Shown: positions 35,101 through 42,625 of the stretch, in pieces
Layout of the letters: the number at the start of each line of letters is the position of its first letter
Position numbering within the stretch: the stretch's first letter is position 1
From: Paucibacter sp. B2R-40
GTDB lineage: Bacteria > Pseudomonadota > Gammaproteobacteria > Burkholderiales > Burkholderiaceae_C
Length of the DNA: 64,000 nucleotides
Assembly (NCBI RefSeq): GCF_025717555.1
Contig: NZ_JAJIRP010000009.1
Coordinates: 62,001-126,000 of the forward strand
Direction of reading: 5' to 3'
Notes under the pieces: model-generated
The model's input: only the letters and a program-made list of their open reading frames with translations
Told to the model about the DNA's origin: nothing
The model's database searches: none
Program-made: the position numbers and the translations under genes

Positions 35101-35725
35101 CGGCCAGGCCCGAGGCGAGGTCCAGCGAGGGGTCCTTCAGCAAGACCCGCGAGGCGCCGAACAAGACTATGAAGGCGACCGCGCCGACATAGGTCCACAT
35201 CATCGAGCGCGTGATGGTGGCCAGCGCGAAGAAGCCCGCGCCCAGCACCAACAACGTGGGCACGCTCATCACCAGTTGGCCGAAGATGTAGTGGCTCAGC
35301 ACCAAGGGACCTAACTGCTCTGCGTCCAGCCAAGGCATCATGGAGCCGATCAGAATGGCCAAGGGCACGGCGGTGGTGACCAAAAATGCCACAAACATCG
35401 CGCCCAAGAAGCGACCGATCAGATAGTCGAATTTGCTCACCCGCGTGGAGCGCAGGATGGACGCGAAGCCGAACTCCTCGTCACGGATCACCACATTGGC
35501 CACAAAGGCGGTGACGATGAAGATCGCCATCAGGTTCATGGTGGCGATCATCTCCAGGATGGCGTAGGGCGAGTTCAGGTTGCTGCTGCCTTTGGGCCCG
35601 CCGATCTGGATATCGGTCGAGACGATGGCGCCAAAGCTCAACAGGAAGAAGATCACAAAGCTGATCAGGAACAGCGGCGAGCGCAGCTGATAGCGCGCCT
35701 CGAAGGCGAAGATGTTGCTGAGCAT
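32129..35725 (-). CDS. ABC-2 permease fused to M1-family metallopeptidase
   Basis: 1198 residues. GAGG upstream supports the start. The first about 590 residues are membrane protein: FEARYQLRSPLFLISFVIFFLL, then repeated hydrophobic helices in two ABC-2-like halves joined by a polar loop near residue 270. The C-terminal about 570 residues are a gluzincin peptidase: an N-terminal beta domain, then HEMAHQ (His936, Glu937, His940) and Glu960 as third ligand in LLSESFAQ. Spacing of 19 residues fits this permease-peptidase family. The role is unknown; such fusions are seen in other proteobacteria and Bacteroidetes. The ABC ATPase ends 11 bases upstream, so the two form one transporter. The peptidase domain is expected on the periplasmic side. 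Confidence 0.9.
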   Translation of the reverse strand: MLSNIFAFEARYQLRSPLFLISFVIFFLLSFGAIVSTDIQIGGPKGSSNLNSPYAILEMIATMNLMAIFIVTAFVANVVIRDEEFGFASILRSTRVSKFDYLIGRFLGAMFVAFLVTTAVPLAILIGSMMPWLDAEQLGPLVLSHYIFGQLVMSVPTLLVLGAGFFALATITRSMMWTYVGAVAFIVLFGASRVLLKDPSLDLASGLADPFAIGALNRVTKYWTAADRNTLLPSLSGMLLYNRLIWLGVAAALFGLAYRLFRFETPAKAAAKAEKIDKSDALPSPKRLAQPSHGGSTAWQQLRALTRFDMRFVFKSPAFFVLLAIGVLNALVGLLLTTSERGVAYLPVTRAVVDALEGSFGIIPLLIAIYYAGELVWRDRERRMHEIVDASAAPNWAFLLPKVLAITGVLLACYLTAMLTGILFQLSHGFTQIQPAAYLLWLVLPGLISAALLAILSIFVQAMVPHKFVGWAVMMVLMVLGMVMGSLGFEHKLYSFAGTPEVPLSDMNEMGRFWIGRAWHQAYWLAFGAMLLVATHLMWRRGVETRMQPRLALLRSRLAGTPGLLLGLATLAWGLSGAYIYYNSNVLNDYVTGPEEERLLADYEKTLWGFAELPQPTITDVKFKVDLYPSQARADIEGRYQMENRSGKPISQVHVQWAPGLKVQAMTLDGAVLEKEYKDLAHRIYRLKTPLQAGDKLGLSFAVRMEQEGFVNSKPQTQIVPNGSFISNQQFAPMLGVPRGLLLQDRAKRRKHGLPPEMRVAKLEDNSANAHNYLRHDSDLVNAEITLSTDADQTPIAPGITISDITAQGRRTIVTRSDAPTANFFSMQSARYQKASDSWVGKDGKAVALQIYHHPAHNTNVQRMFNAMKASLDLYSEQFSPYQFGQARIMEFPAYQRFAQAFAATVPYSEAIGFIQDFKDADSEEKVDLVTFVTAHEMAHQWWGHQINGAEKQGMTLLSESFAQYSALLVMEKLYGKAQIRKFLKFELDRYLSGRAGEAVEELPLARVEDQAYIHYRKGAVVMYSLKELIGEEKVNRALQKLLAEFAFKAAPYADTRDFLRLLRAEAGPEHEALIVDLFEKITLFDLKASDAKASKRADGKFEVTFTVDAKKMYADGKGKETESPLNEAMDIGAFSAEPGKKGFTRDSVLLMERRPLKSGKQQISLLLDKAPTWVGVDPYNMRIDRNSDDNLSKVEMN

Positions 35726-35736
35726 TTCTTGAATCC

Positions 35737-36642
35737 TCAGGCCGACGCAGTCGCTGTGGGCAGTGCACTTGCCTTGCGCGCTTGCACCAGCGTGGCGAAG
35801 TAGAGGTCCTCCAGGTCGCCCTCGACCGCCTCGAAGCCGGCCTCAGGTGTCGAGTCGGCGAGCACATGGATGACGGTCTGGCCGCCGCGCAGGCGGTTCG
35901 AGATGACGTTCAGTTCGACCTGGTAGCGCGGCAGCGAAGCACTGTCGACGGTGCGCCGCCAGACCCGGCCCTGCAGCTCGCGGCTCAGTTCCAGCGGTGC
36001 GCCGGTCTGCACAATTTTGCCGTTGTTGATGATGGCCATGCGCGGGCACAGATCGGCCACGTCTTCGACGATATGGGTGGACAAAATCACCACCACGTTC
36101 TCGCCGATCTCGGCCAGCAGATTGTTGAAGCGATTGCGTTCCTCGGGATCGAGGCCGGCGGTTGGCTCATCGACGATGACCAGCGTGGGGTTGCCGATCA
36201 AGGCTTGCGCGACACCGAAGCGTTGGCGCATGCCGCCCGAGTAGCCGGCCACCGCCTTCTTGCGCACGCCCCACAAATTGACTTGCGCCAGCAAGGTCTC
36301 GACGGTGTCTTTGCGCTCGCCCTTGTGGGCAATGCCTTTCAGGACGGCCAGATGGTCGAGCAGGTCATAGGCCGACACGCGTGGGTAGACGCCGAAGTCC
36401 TGCGGCAGGTAGCCCAGCGTGGCGCGCAGCTTTTCGGGCTGCTTGATCACGTCGATGGCACCGAACTGGATACTGCCCGAGCTGGGCGTTTGCAGCGTCG
36501 CGATGCAGCGCATCAAGGAGGACTTGCCTGCCCCGTTCGGCCCCAAGAGCCCAAACATGCCTTTGGGGATTTCAAGATTGACGTCGTCCAGCGCCTTGGT
36601 GCCGTTGGGGTAGGTGTGGGTGAGATTGGAGAGTTTCAGCAT
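35737..36642 (-). CDS. ABC transporter ATP-binding protein partnering the permease-peptidase
   Basis: 301 residues from ATG 36642; the open frame upstream begins outside the domain. The motifs are Walker A GPNGAGKSSL, Q-loop GYLPQDFG, signature YSGGMRQR, Walker B LVIVDEPTAGLD and H-loop LSTHIVEDV. The C-terminal about 80 residues form a small regulatory tail. It energises the downstream fused permease-peptidase, 11 bases away. It belongs to the DRA/CcmA-like class used for lipid or peptide export. A terminator separates it from the LytTR regulator gene upstream, so it may have its own promoter in the 165-base gap. Confidence 0.93.
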   Translation of the reverse strand: MLKLSNLTHTYPNGTKALDDVNLEIPKGMFGLLGPNGAGKSSLMRCIATLQTPSSGSIQFGAIDVIKQPEKLRATLGYLPQDFGVYPRVSAYDLLDHLAVLKGIAHKGERKDTVETLLAQVNLWGVRKKAVAGYSGGMRQRFGVAQALIGNPTLVIVDEPTAGLDPEERNRFNNLLAEIGENVVVILSTHIVEDVADLCPRMAIINNGKIVQTGAPLELSRELQGRVWRRTVDSASLPRYQVELNVISNRLRGGQTVIHVLADSTPEAGFEAVEGDLEDLYFATLVQARKASALPTATASA

Positions 36643-36735
36643 GGGTGAGCGTCCGTGGGGATTGCCTGATAGGCAAAGAGTGATGGCAGTTTGCAAGCTA
36701 GGGCTTCACGACGCCAGGGCCATGCGACACACTGC

Positions 36736-36778
36736 AAAAAATTTGGCCCGAGCTGCATTTGCTGCAACACGGGCCAAA
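36736..36778 (-). terminator. Terminator after the LytTR regulator gene
   Basis: On the minus strand TTTGGCCCG (36778-36770) pairs with CGGGCCAAA (36750-36742) around a 19-base loop that contains a second short GC-rich repeat, then TTTTTT. It lies 29 bases after the regulator stop and upstream of the ABC ATPase gene. Confidence 0.75.
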
Positions 36779-36806
36779 GGAGCTGGGCACTGAGCGAATG
36801 GGCTTG

Positions 36807-37691
36807 CTACATGCCCTTGAACAAATGCGTATAGCTGCGGCTGACCTCGAGCTTTTCGCTCAGGCCTTTGACACCGACCATCTGGCGGCCACGGAAGTCA
36901 CGCGTGATGCCGTCGATGGCACGGGCATTGACCAGGGTCGAGCGGTGCACCTGCCAGAACAGCGTCGGGTCCAGTTCGTCCACCAACTCCTTGATCGGCT
37001 TGCGGATCAAGGCTTCGACGCGCGCCGTCTGCACCCTCGTGTATTTTTCGTCGCTGATGAAGAACAACACATCTTCGACCGGGATCATCTGGATCGCTTG
37101 GCCGACGGTGGCTTGAATCCACTGCAGATACTTGGGCGCAGAGGCGGGGTTGATTTGGGCGGAGAGCTTGTGCAGCAACTGTTGCAAGGGTGCGGCTGCC
37201 TTGGCGTCGCCGGCCTCATCTTCGTGGCCGGCGGCAGCAGCGCTATCGGCTCCATCACGCATCGCCAAACGCTTCTTGATGCGTTGCACCGTCAGGGCCA
37301 AACGCTCACGTTCGGCGGGCTTGAGCACATAGTCGGCCACGCCTTGCTCGAAGGCTTCGACCGCATATTGGTCATAGGCGGTGATGAAAACGATCTCGGG
37401 CACCTGCCAGTCTTCGCCCTCAGGTACATCATCGCCGCCGCCCATCTGGGCAATCTGGCGTGCTGCGTCGACGCCGGTCAGCCCCGGCATGCGGATGTCC
37501 AGAAAGACCAGGTCGGGCCGGTGCTGACGCACCAATTCGACCGCCTCCAGACCATTTTTAGCCTCGGCGACGATCTCCAGATCGGGCCAGACTTCGCTCA
37601 GGCGCGCACGCAGTTGCTCGCGCATCAGGCGCTCGTCATCGGCCAGCACGGCGCGCACGCGCGGGGTATCGGAATGTTGGGGTGAATTCAT
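36807..37691 (-). CDS. LytTR-family response regulator
   Basis: 294 residues. The receiver domain (about 10-135) has VLADDERLMREQL with the acidic pair and phosphoacceptor Asp65 in VFLDIRMPG, plus ITAYDQYAVEAF. An insert, MGGGDDVPEGEDW, lies in the middle of the receiver. A linker rich in Ala/Asp follows. The C-terminal LytTR DNA-binding domain (about 195-294) has DEKYTRVQT and FWQVHRSTLVNARAI. The start overlaps the upstream gene by four bases (ATGA). With the LytS-like kinase two genes upstream it forms a two-component system. Likely targets are the downstream ABC/peptidase genes, but no binding repeats were identified. Confidence 0.93.
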   Translation of the reverse strand: MNSPQHSDTPRVRAVLADDERLMREQLRARLSEVWPDLEIVAEAKNGLEAVELVRQHRPDLVFLDIRMPGLTGVDAARQIAQMGGGDDVPEGEDWQVPEIVFITAYDQYAVEAFEQGVADYVLKPAERERLALTVQRIKKRLAMRDGADSAAAAGHEDEAGDAKAAAPLQQLLHKLSAQINPASAPKYLQWIQATVGQAIQMIPVEDVLFFISDEKYTRVQTARVEALIRKPIKELVDELDPTLFWQVHRSTLVNARAIDGITRDFRGRQMVGVKGLSEKLEVSRSYTHLFKGM

Positions 37692-38119
37692 CGGGCAATG
37701 CTAGCTTGTTGCTGCGGTGGATTTGCACGGCTTCGCGTTTTTTGGTGCTTGTTGCGCAGCATCAGCCAGAGCAGCAAACCCAAGATGATGAGTGGTGAGA
37801 AGAACATGGCGCCAAGGCTGAGCATCAGCAGCGCCACAAAGCCGAGGATCAGCACCGTCAACAGCAGCGGAAAGCCCACGCTGAAGAGCAAGACCAGCGG
37901 AATCACCAGGCACACGACGACGCCGCCGGCCAAGATGCCGAAGACGCCGGTGAACCAGGGCAGGGCCTGCAGGCCGCTGATGTCCAGGTCTTCGCCATTG
38001 ATGCTGATGCTGACATCCGGTTGGGCAATGAACTCCTGCCACAAGACCCCGCCTGCCAGCAGCCCCAGCAGGGCAATGCCCAGACTCAACACCAGCAGCC
38101 ATTTGAAAGTCGTTTTCAT
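37688..38119 (-). CDS. Small multispan membrane protein between sensor kinase and regulator
   Basis: 143 residues. A signal-like first helix (LLVLSLGIALLGLLAGGVLW) is followed by a short outer segment (PDVSISINGEDLDISG) and about three further hydrophobic helices (VFGILAGGVVVCLVIPLVLLF, LLTVLILGFVALLML). The C-terminus is polar and basic. It overlaps the kinase gene (38116-38119) and the regulator gene (37688-37691) by ATGA, so the three are translationally coupled. No family was recognised with confidence. A role as accessory sensor or kinase modulator is inferred from position only. Confidence 0.85.
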   Translation of the reverse strand: MKTTFKWLLVLSLGIALLGLLAGGVLWQEFIAQPDVSISINGEDLDISGLQALPWFTGVFGILAGGVVVCLVIPLVLLFSVGFPLLLTVLILGFVALLMLSLGAMFFSPLIILGLLLWLMLRNKHQKTRSRANPPQQQASIAR

Positions 38120-39561
38120 ATCGAAGCTCCTTGCTTGTCATCAGAATCATGGCCGCGGCTGCGGTAGGGCACGGTGATCGTCACCTTGGTGCCGCTGGGC
38201 TGGTTTTCGCTGACGGTGACGCTGGCCTTGGCGCCGTACAGCAGCATCAAGCGTTCGCGGATATTGGCCAGGCCCACGCCGGTGCCGCTGGTGGCAGCGC
38301 GGCCAAAGCCCAGGCCGGTGTCGGCCACGGTCACCGCCAGCTTGCCGTGGTTGATCTCGGCCTTGACCGTCAACATGCCGCCCTCGGCCTTGGGCTCCAG
38401 GCCATGCTTGATCGCGTTTTCGACCAAACTCTGAATCATCATCGGCGGGAACTCGGCCGACAGCAGGCCCTCGGGCACATTGATGTCGGTCTGCAGTCGC
38501 TCTTCCATGCGCACCTTGAGAATCTCCAAGTAGGGCTTGATGACGGCCAACTCGCGGCCGAGATCGCGCACGCCGCTGGCATTGGCTTCACGCATGGTCG
38601 GCATCGAGGCGCGCAGCAAGGCAATCAGATTCTTCTGCATCTGCGAGGCGCGTGGCGGGTCGGTTTCGATCAGATGGTCGATCGAGGCCAAGGTGTTGAA
38701 GAGGAAATGTGGCTCGACCTGCGCCTGCATCGCGGCCATGCGGGCCTCGATCACCTGGCGCTTGAGTGACTCGGCCTCGGCCGTTTCGGTCGCCTGCGCG
38801 GCTTTCACTTCGGCCTGCAGGCGGCCCTTGTAAGTCACTTTGATCAGCGCTGATCCCAGCACAAAGAAGAAGGCCAGTTTGACCAGAAAGTCGCCCAGAT
38901 GCACGACCGTGGTGTGGCGGCGCGGCTGGCGCTGCGCTTCGCGGGCGGCGCGGCGGGCTTCTGTGGCAGCCTCATGGGCGGTGGTCTTGGCCGCTTCAGC
39001 GGCCGCTTCCAAAGCTTGCTCGATGCCCGACTGCGCCTCCTCGATCGCCCGCTTGACCTCGGCCGACTTGGCCTCTTTGGGCAGCTTGATGGAGATGGAG
39101 GGTAGGTCAGGGTCGACCTCCGTGCTGTCAGCTTCAGCCGGCTCGGCAGACGAAGCGGCGGCGTCTGGTGCCGAGGCAGCTGACTTGGCCTTGCGCGGCT
39201 GCACCTTCACGCCGTTTTCGTCGATGGTGATTTCGTAATGAATCGGCTTGTCGGACTTGATCAACGGTTTGACGGCGCGCCGCGCAGCGGCCGAGGGCTC
39301 GGGCGGTGCCGGCGTCTCGGGTTCGGCGGGCTCGGTCACTTCATCCGGCGTGATGGTGGAACTGATGCGCCAGGTGAAGGGCGGCAGGTCCTGCAGGATG
39401 TTGACGCCAATCATCAGCGCCACGGCCAAGACCACGAAGCGCTTCCAACTGATGCTGACCAGCCAGCCTGCGTAAGTGTGAAAGCCCCGCAGCACCGCGG
39501 CGGACAGAATTAGCCAGCGTTGGTAGAGCGTCGGCGGCTGGCTCAGCTTGACGTTGTTCAT
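38116..39561 (-). CDS. LytS-like membrane sensor histidine kinase
   Basis: 481 residues from ATG 39561, chosen for the AAGG site and because the first membrane helix (about 38-58, FVVLAVALMIGVNIL) follows. Between the two helices is a long region rich in Ala, Glu and Pro (about 65-225), partly predicted coiled coil. The second helix is near 230-250 (LVKLAFFFVLGSALI). The HisKA_3-like/His_kinase domain has His285 in EPHFLFNTLASIDHL, and the ATPase has SLVENAIKHGLEPKAEGG and GTGVGLANIRERL. It phosphorylates the LytTR regulator downstream. The unusual extracytoplasmic region is probably the sensor. ATGA overlap with the next gene. Confidence 0.9.
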   Translation of the reverse strand: MNNVKLSQPPTLYQRWLILSAAVLRGFHTYAGWLVSISWKRFVVLAVALMIGVNILQDLPPFTWRISSTITPDEVTEPAEPETPAPPEPSAAARRAVKPLIKSDKPIHYEITIDENGVKVQPRKAKSAASAPDAAASSAEPAEADSTEVDPDLPSISIKLPKEAKSAEVKRAIEEAQSGIEQALEAAAEAAKTTAHEAATEARRAAREAQRQPRRHTTVVHLGDFLVKLAFFFVLGSALIKVTYKGRLQAEVKAAQATETAEAESLKRQVIEARMAAMQAQVEPHFLFNTLASIDHLIETDPPRASQMQKNLIALLRASMPTMREANASGVRDLGRELAVIKPYLEILKVRMEERLQTDINVPEGLLSAEFPPMMIQSLVENAIKHGLEPKAEGGMLTVKAEINHGKLAVTVADTGLGFGRAATSGTGVGLANIRERLMLLYGAKASVTVSENQPSGTKVTITVPYRSRGHDSDDKQGASI

Positions 39562-39908
39562 TGATGAAGGACCTTGTTCCATGCCCCGCACTGTACTGAA
39601 GCCTTGAAGCCCAAGCGACGGGCCGGCGATACAGCGCAGCAGCAAGCCGCCGAACTGCATCAAAACGCGACAGTCGGCAGCCGGCACGCGCCGATCTAGG
39701 TTTGCTCTCGGATCGGGCGCCTTCTATCTGCCCATGTGACGCCAGCTCTGGCACTATTCACTTTGTCAGTGCAGATCCCCCCTGATTGCGGGGGAGTGAT
39801 GCGTGTAAAACAGGGGTTAGTGAATATGATTCTGGTCGAGGCAGAGCGGCTTGTGAGGGGCCTCAAAGTTCTGCTTCGGATGCTATTTACTCAACTACAG
39901 AACTATTC
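39562..39908. other. Divergent spacer between sensor kinase and PEP-CTERM gene
   Basis: About 350 bases. It contains a G/C hairpin (TCCCCC at 39776-39781 with GGGGGA at 39790-39795) and presumably both promoters. No confident promoter or operator was identified. Confidence 0.5.
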
Positions 39909-40625
39909 ATGAATCGCACACTCTTTTTGGTTTTAGCCGCGGCATGCAACTTTGCCAACGCAGGCGCTATTTTTACTAACGGACCTGTTGTCAATAGCAA
40001 TGGCAAATCGGTCCTTGTCGCACCAGATTCGTCATTCGGTCTCGCTACTTCCGGTTCAGTATCTGTTGCGGACGACTTTGAGATCGCGGCCGGCCAGAGC
40101 TGGACGGTTACCAGCATCGACTTCTTCGCATATCAGACCGGCGCAACTGGTTTTACCTTTGGCAATGCCTTCTGGAGCATTGTCAAGGATGATGTGAATA
40201 CTGGCACGGTGGTGGCCTCAGGCAATTCGACGGTGACGGATGGCGGCAGGGTCGGCTATCGCGTGGCCAACAACGCCCAAGGGAATGTCACCCGCCCAAT
40301 TTATGATTTGAACGCCGATATCACTGACCAGTTGTTGACCGAGGGTCACTATTGGCTTCGTTGGAAATTGACTGGCAACGGTTCGCTTACAGGCCCTTGG
40401 GTTCCCTACACCTCGGATAGTCGCGCGGGCAATGCTGCCCAATCGACGGGTGGGGCTTTTGCTACACACGTGGACGCCGGTTCACGTAGGACACATGAAT
40501 TGCCTTTTGCTTTGAATGGCGATGTGAATGTGAATGCGGTGCCGGAGCCACAAACACTGGCCTTGGCCCTGGTTGGCTTGACCGGCCTGCTGCTGGCACG
40601 CCAGCGCGGCGGCAAGCAAGCGTGA
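39909..40625 (+). CDS. PEP-CTERM sorting domain protein
   Basis: 238 residues from ATG 39909, where the signal peptide starts (TLFLVLAAACNFANA). The body is beta-rich with Ser/Thr/Gly and has DDFEIAAGQSWTVTSIDFFAY, a choice-of-anchor-like stretch. The C-terminus is AVPEPQT, the helix LALALVGLTGLLLA and RQRGGKQA. The upstream open frame back to 39786 contains no signal. It is lower in GC in its first third than the neighbours. Family knowledge: a surface or matrix protein processed by exosortase. No neighbours hint at function. It ends before a strong bidirectional terminator. Confidence 0.9.
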   Translation: MNRTLFLVLAAACNFANAGAIFTNGPVVNSNGKSVLVAPDSSFGLATSGSVSVADDFEIAAGQSWTVTSIDFFAYQTGATGFTFGNAFWSIVKDDVNTGTVVASGNSTVTDGGRVGYRVANNAQGNVTRPIYDLNADITDQLLTEGHYWLRWKLTGNGSLTGPWVPYTSDSRAGNAAQSTGGAFATHVDAGSRRTHELPFALNGDVNVNAVPEPQTLALALVGLTGLLLARQRGGKQA

Positions 40626-40650
40626 TGGGCGCGCTGAGTTAGCCAGAAGC

Positions 40651-40677
40651 AAAAAGCGACCCTCGGGTCGCTTTTTT
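40651..40677. terminator. Bidirectional terminator between PEP-CTERM and YceI genes
   Basis: AAAAAGCGACCC (40651-40662) pairs with GGGTCGCTTTTT (40665-40676) around a two-base TC loop, with T's on the plus side and A's giving T's on the minus side. It separates convergent genes. Confidence 0.92.
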
Positions 40678-40697
40678 GGTGTGGGGCCGGTCTTTAT

Positions 40698-41267
40698 TTA
40701 TTGTTTGACCGCCTCGACCTGAATGATCAGCTTGACGTTCTTGGGGAAGCCCCAGGCGAGACCGTAGTCGACACCCCATTGGGTGCGGTCAATGGTGGCT
40801 TCAAAGTCGCCGCCGCAGACTTCGCGCTTGACCATGGGGCTGTCATAGCAGTTGAAGTGAGTGGCTTTGAGCGTGACCGGGTTGGTCTTGCCCATCAGGG
40901 TCAGCTGGCCCTGGACTTCGCTGACCTTGTCGCCGTCGAAGACGAATTTGTCGCCGACGAACTTGGCGGTCGGGAACTTCTCGGCGTTCAGCAGTTCGGC
41001 GCTGAGCAAATGGGTGTTCATCGGCGCGAAGCCGGTGTTGGCCGAGGCGATCTCGAAGCTCACTTCGACGCGGCCAGTCTTGGCGGCACGGTCAAACTGC
41101 ACCGAGCCTTCCTTCTTGTCAAACCGACCACGGTTGGTCGAGGTGCCGAAATGGGTGATCTCGTAGGTCACAAAGGTGTGGCTGGGGTCGATGGCATAGC
41201 TGGCCGGGGCGGCTTGGCAAAGGCTGGCGGCGGCGGCCAGAGTCAGGGTCAAGAGAATCTGTTTCAT
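40698..41267 (-). CDS. YceI-family periplasmic protein (copy 1)
   Basis: 189 residues. A signal peptide (ILLTLTLAAAASLCQA) is followed by ASYAIDPSHTFVTYEITHFG, the standard YceI opening. The lipocalin-like fold continues with GRVEVSFEIASANTGF, KFPTAKFVGDKFVFDG and GVDYGLAWG near the C-terminus. Members bind isoprenoid-like molecules such as polyprenyl lipids. A second YceI gene lies 45 bases upstream and a cytochrome b561 before it, a common trio in proteobacteria. It is the last gene of the unit. Substrate not determinable. Confidence 0.93.
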   Translation of the reverse strand: MKQILLTLTLAAAASLCQAAPASYAIDPSHTFVTYEITHFGTSTNRGRFDKKEGSVQFDRAAKTGRVEVSFEIASANTGFAPMNTHLLSAELLNAEKFPTAKFVGDKFVFDGDKVSEVQGQLTLMGKTNPVTLKATHFNCYDSPMVKREVCGGDFEATIDRTQWGVDYGLAWGFPKNVKLIIQVEAVKQ

Positions 41268-41312
41268 GGTTGGGGTCTCGCAGGGTGTGGAAAATTGAGA
41301 AAAGGAAAAAAC

Positions 41313-41873
41313 CTAGAGAGGCGCTACGCCATTGAATGCGAGCTTGAACTTCACTTGCACCTCGTTGGCGACCAAGGAGGTGTCGGCCCATTCGCCGTCG
41401 CCGATCTTGAATTCGAGTCGCTTGAGTACAAAGCCACCGCTGGCCGCCGTGATGTTGCCGGCCTGGGCCAACTGGATGGGCACCACAATGTCGCGGCTTT
41501 GACCTTTGATGGTCAGCTTGCCGGCAACCTCGAACTGATTGCCGCCTTTGGCTTTGATGGAGCTGCTTTGAAAGTTGGCCAAGGGCAACTTCTTGCTGTC
41601 AAACCAGGGGGCTTTGGCTAACTCAGACTCCAGCTCCGCAGCGCCCAGGCTCACACTGGCCAACTCGATATTGAAACTGACTTGTCCAGCTTCGGGCTTT
41701 TTGGGGTCAAAGTTCAGCTTGGCATCAAAACGCTTGAAACGGCCGTCCACAGGCACGCCCATTTGGCGACTGGTGAAGTTGAGCTCACTCAAAGCCGGCA
41801 ACAAGTCGGCCGCTCTGGCGGTGCCGGCCAGACTGGCCAGGGTGAGTAAACCAAGAGTTAGGAGTTTTTTCAT
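41313..41873 (-). CDS. YceI-family periplasmic protein (copy 2)
   Basis: 186 residues with a signal peptide (LLTLGLLTLASLAGTARA). The YceI beta-barrel is recognised from LNFTSRQMGVPVDGRFKRF, AELESELAKAPWFDSKK and FQSSSIKAKGGNQFEVAG. The start overlaps the cytochrome b561 stop by four bases (ATGA). It differs clearly from copy 1, so the two are not a recent duplication. Together with cytochrome b561 it may handle an isoprenoid quinone-like electron carrier, but this is inference. Confidence 0.92.
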   Translation of the reverse strand: MKKLLTLGLLTLASLAGTARAADLLPALSELNFTSRQMGVPVDGRFKRFDAKLNFDPKKPEAGQVSFNIELASVSLGAAELESELAKAPWFDSKKLPLANFQSSSIKAKGGNQFEVAGKLTIKGQSRDIVVPIQLAQAGNITAASGGFVLKRLEFKIGDGEWADTSLVANEVQVKFKLAFNGVAPL

Positions 41874-42487
41874 GACGTTGACTTGGATTTCGGTTTGAAG
41901 GGCGACATGCGGTCAAGCAGGCCGTCACGGTCGATGAAGTGGTGTTTCAATGCGGCTCCCAGATGCGCCAAGATCAGCGCCGCCAAGCCATAGGCAAGCA
42001 CTTTGTGAGCAAGCTTGAGGCTGGCCGCCAGCGCCTTGTCGACCGGCACAAAATCCGGCAAGGGCAGTACGCCGAACCACACGATGGGGAAACCCGCCGC
42101 TGAGCTATAGGCCCAACCGACCAAAGGCACAGCGAAGAAGAGGATGTAGAGCAGGCCGTGAGTCACATGGGCTGCCCGCGCTTGCAGCGCGGGCATAGGC
42201 AAGTCCGCAGGCGGTCGATGTGTGAGACGCCACAGCAGTCGCAGCGCCGACAGCAGCAAGATGCTCACCCCGGCCCATTTGTGCCAGTTGTACAACTTCA
42301 ATCGGCTCGGCGAAAAAGGCAGGTCGCTCATGTACAGGCCCAGGCCCAGGGCGCCGATGATGGCGATGGCGAGCAGCCAGTGCAGCGCGATTGCGACTGC
42401 GCTGTAACGCGGGGGCTTGGCGTTAGCTGCGATGGGCGTGAGCTTGTTGTGCATGAACTGGAGTTTGCGCGATGCACCTGCGGCCAT
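41870..42487 (-). CDS. Cytochrome b561-family membrane protein
   Basis: 205 residues. Four hydrophobic segments are visible with haem-ligand His residues in IALHWLLAIAIIGALG, NWHKWAGVSILLL, ARAAHVTHGLLYILFF and LAHKVLAYGLAALILAHLGAAL. The tail HHFIDRDGLLDRMSPF is typical. A start 11 codons later is possible, but AAGG before 42487 supports the first ATG. It moves electrons across the inner membrane between quinone or cytochrome partners. It heads the YceI operon by ATGA overlap. Confidence 0.93.
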   Translation of the reverse strand: MAAGASRKLQFMHNKLTPIAANAKPPRYSAVAIALHWLLAIAIIGALGLGLYMSDLPFSPSRLKLYNWHKWAGVSILLLSALRLLWRLTHRPPADLPMPALQARAAHVTHGLLYILFFAVPLVGWAYSSAAGFPIVWFGVLPLPDFVPVDKALAASLKLAHKVLAYGLAALILAHLGAALKHHFIDRDGLLDRMSPFKPKSKSTS

Positions 42488-42625
42488 GGTTCAGCAGCCT
42501 TGTGTTTACTGTTCATGGTTTTTGAATGGTCACCGCAGGCACCATTCACCTTCACTGCGAATTAACGGTTTTGTCATGGTGCGGTCATCGCCCCCGGCGC
42601 AAGATGCCGATATTGTTTTTCGTGG

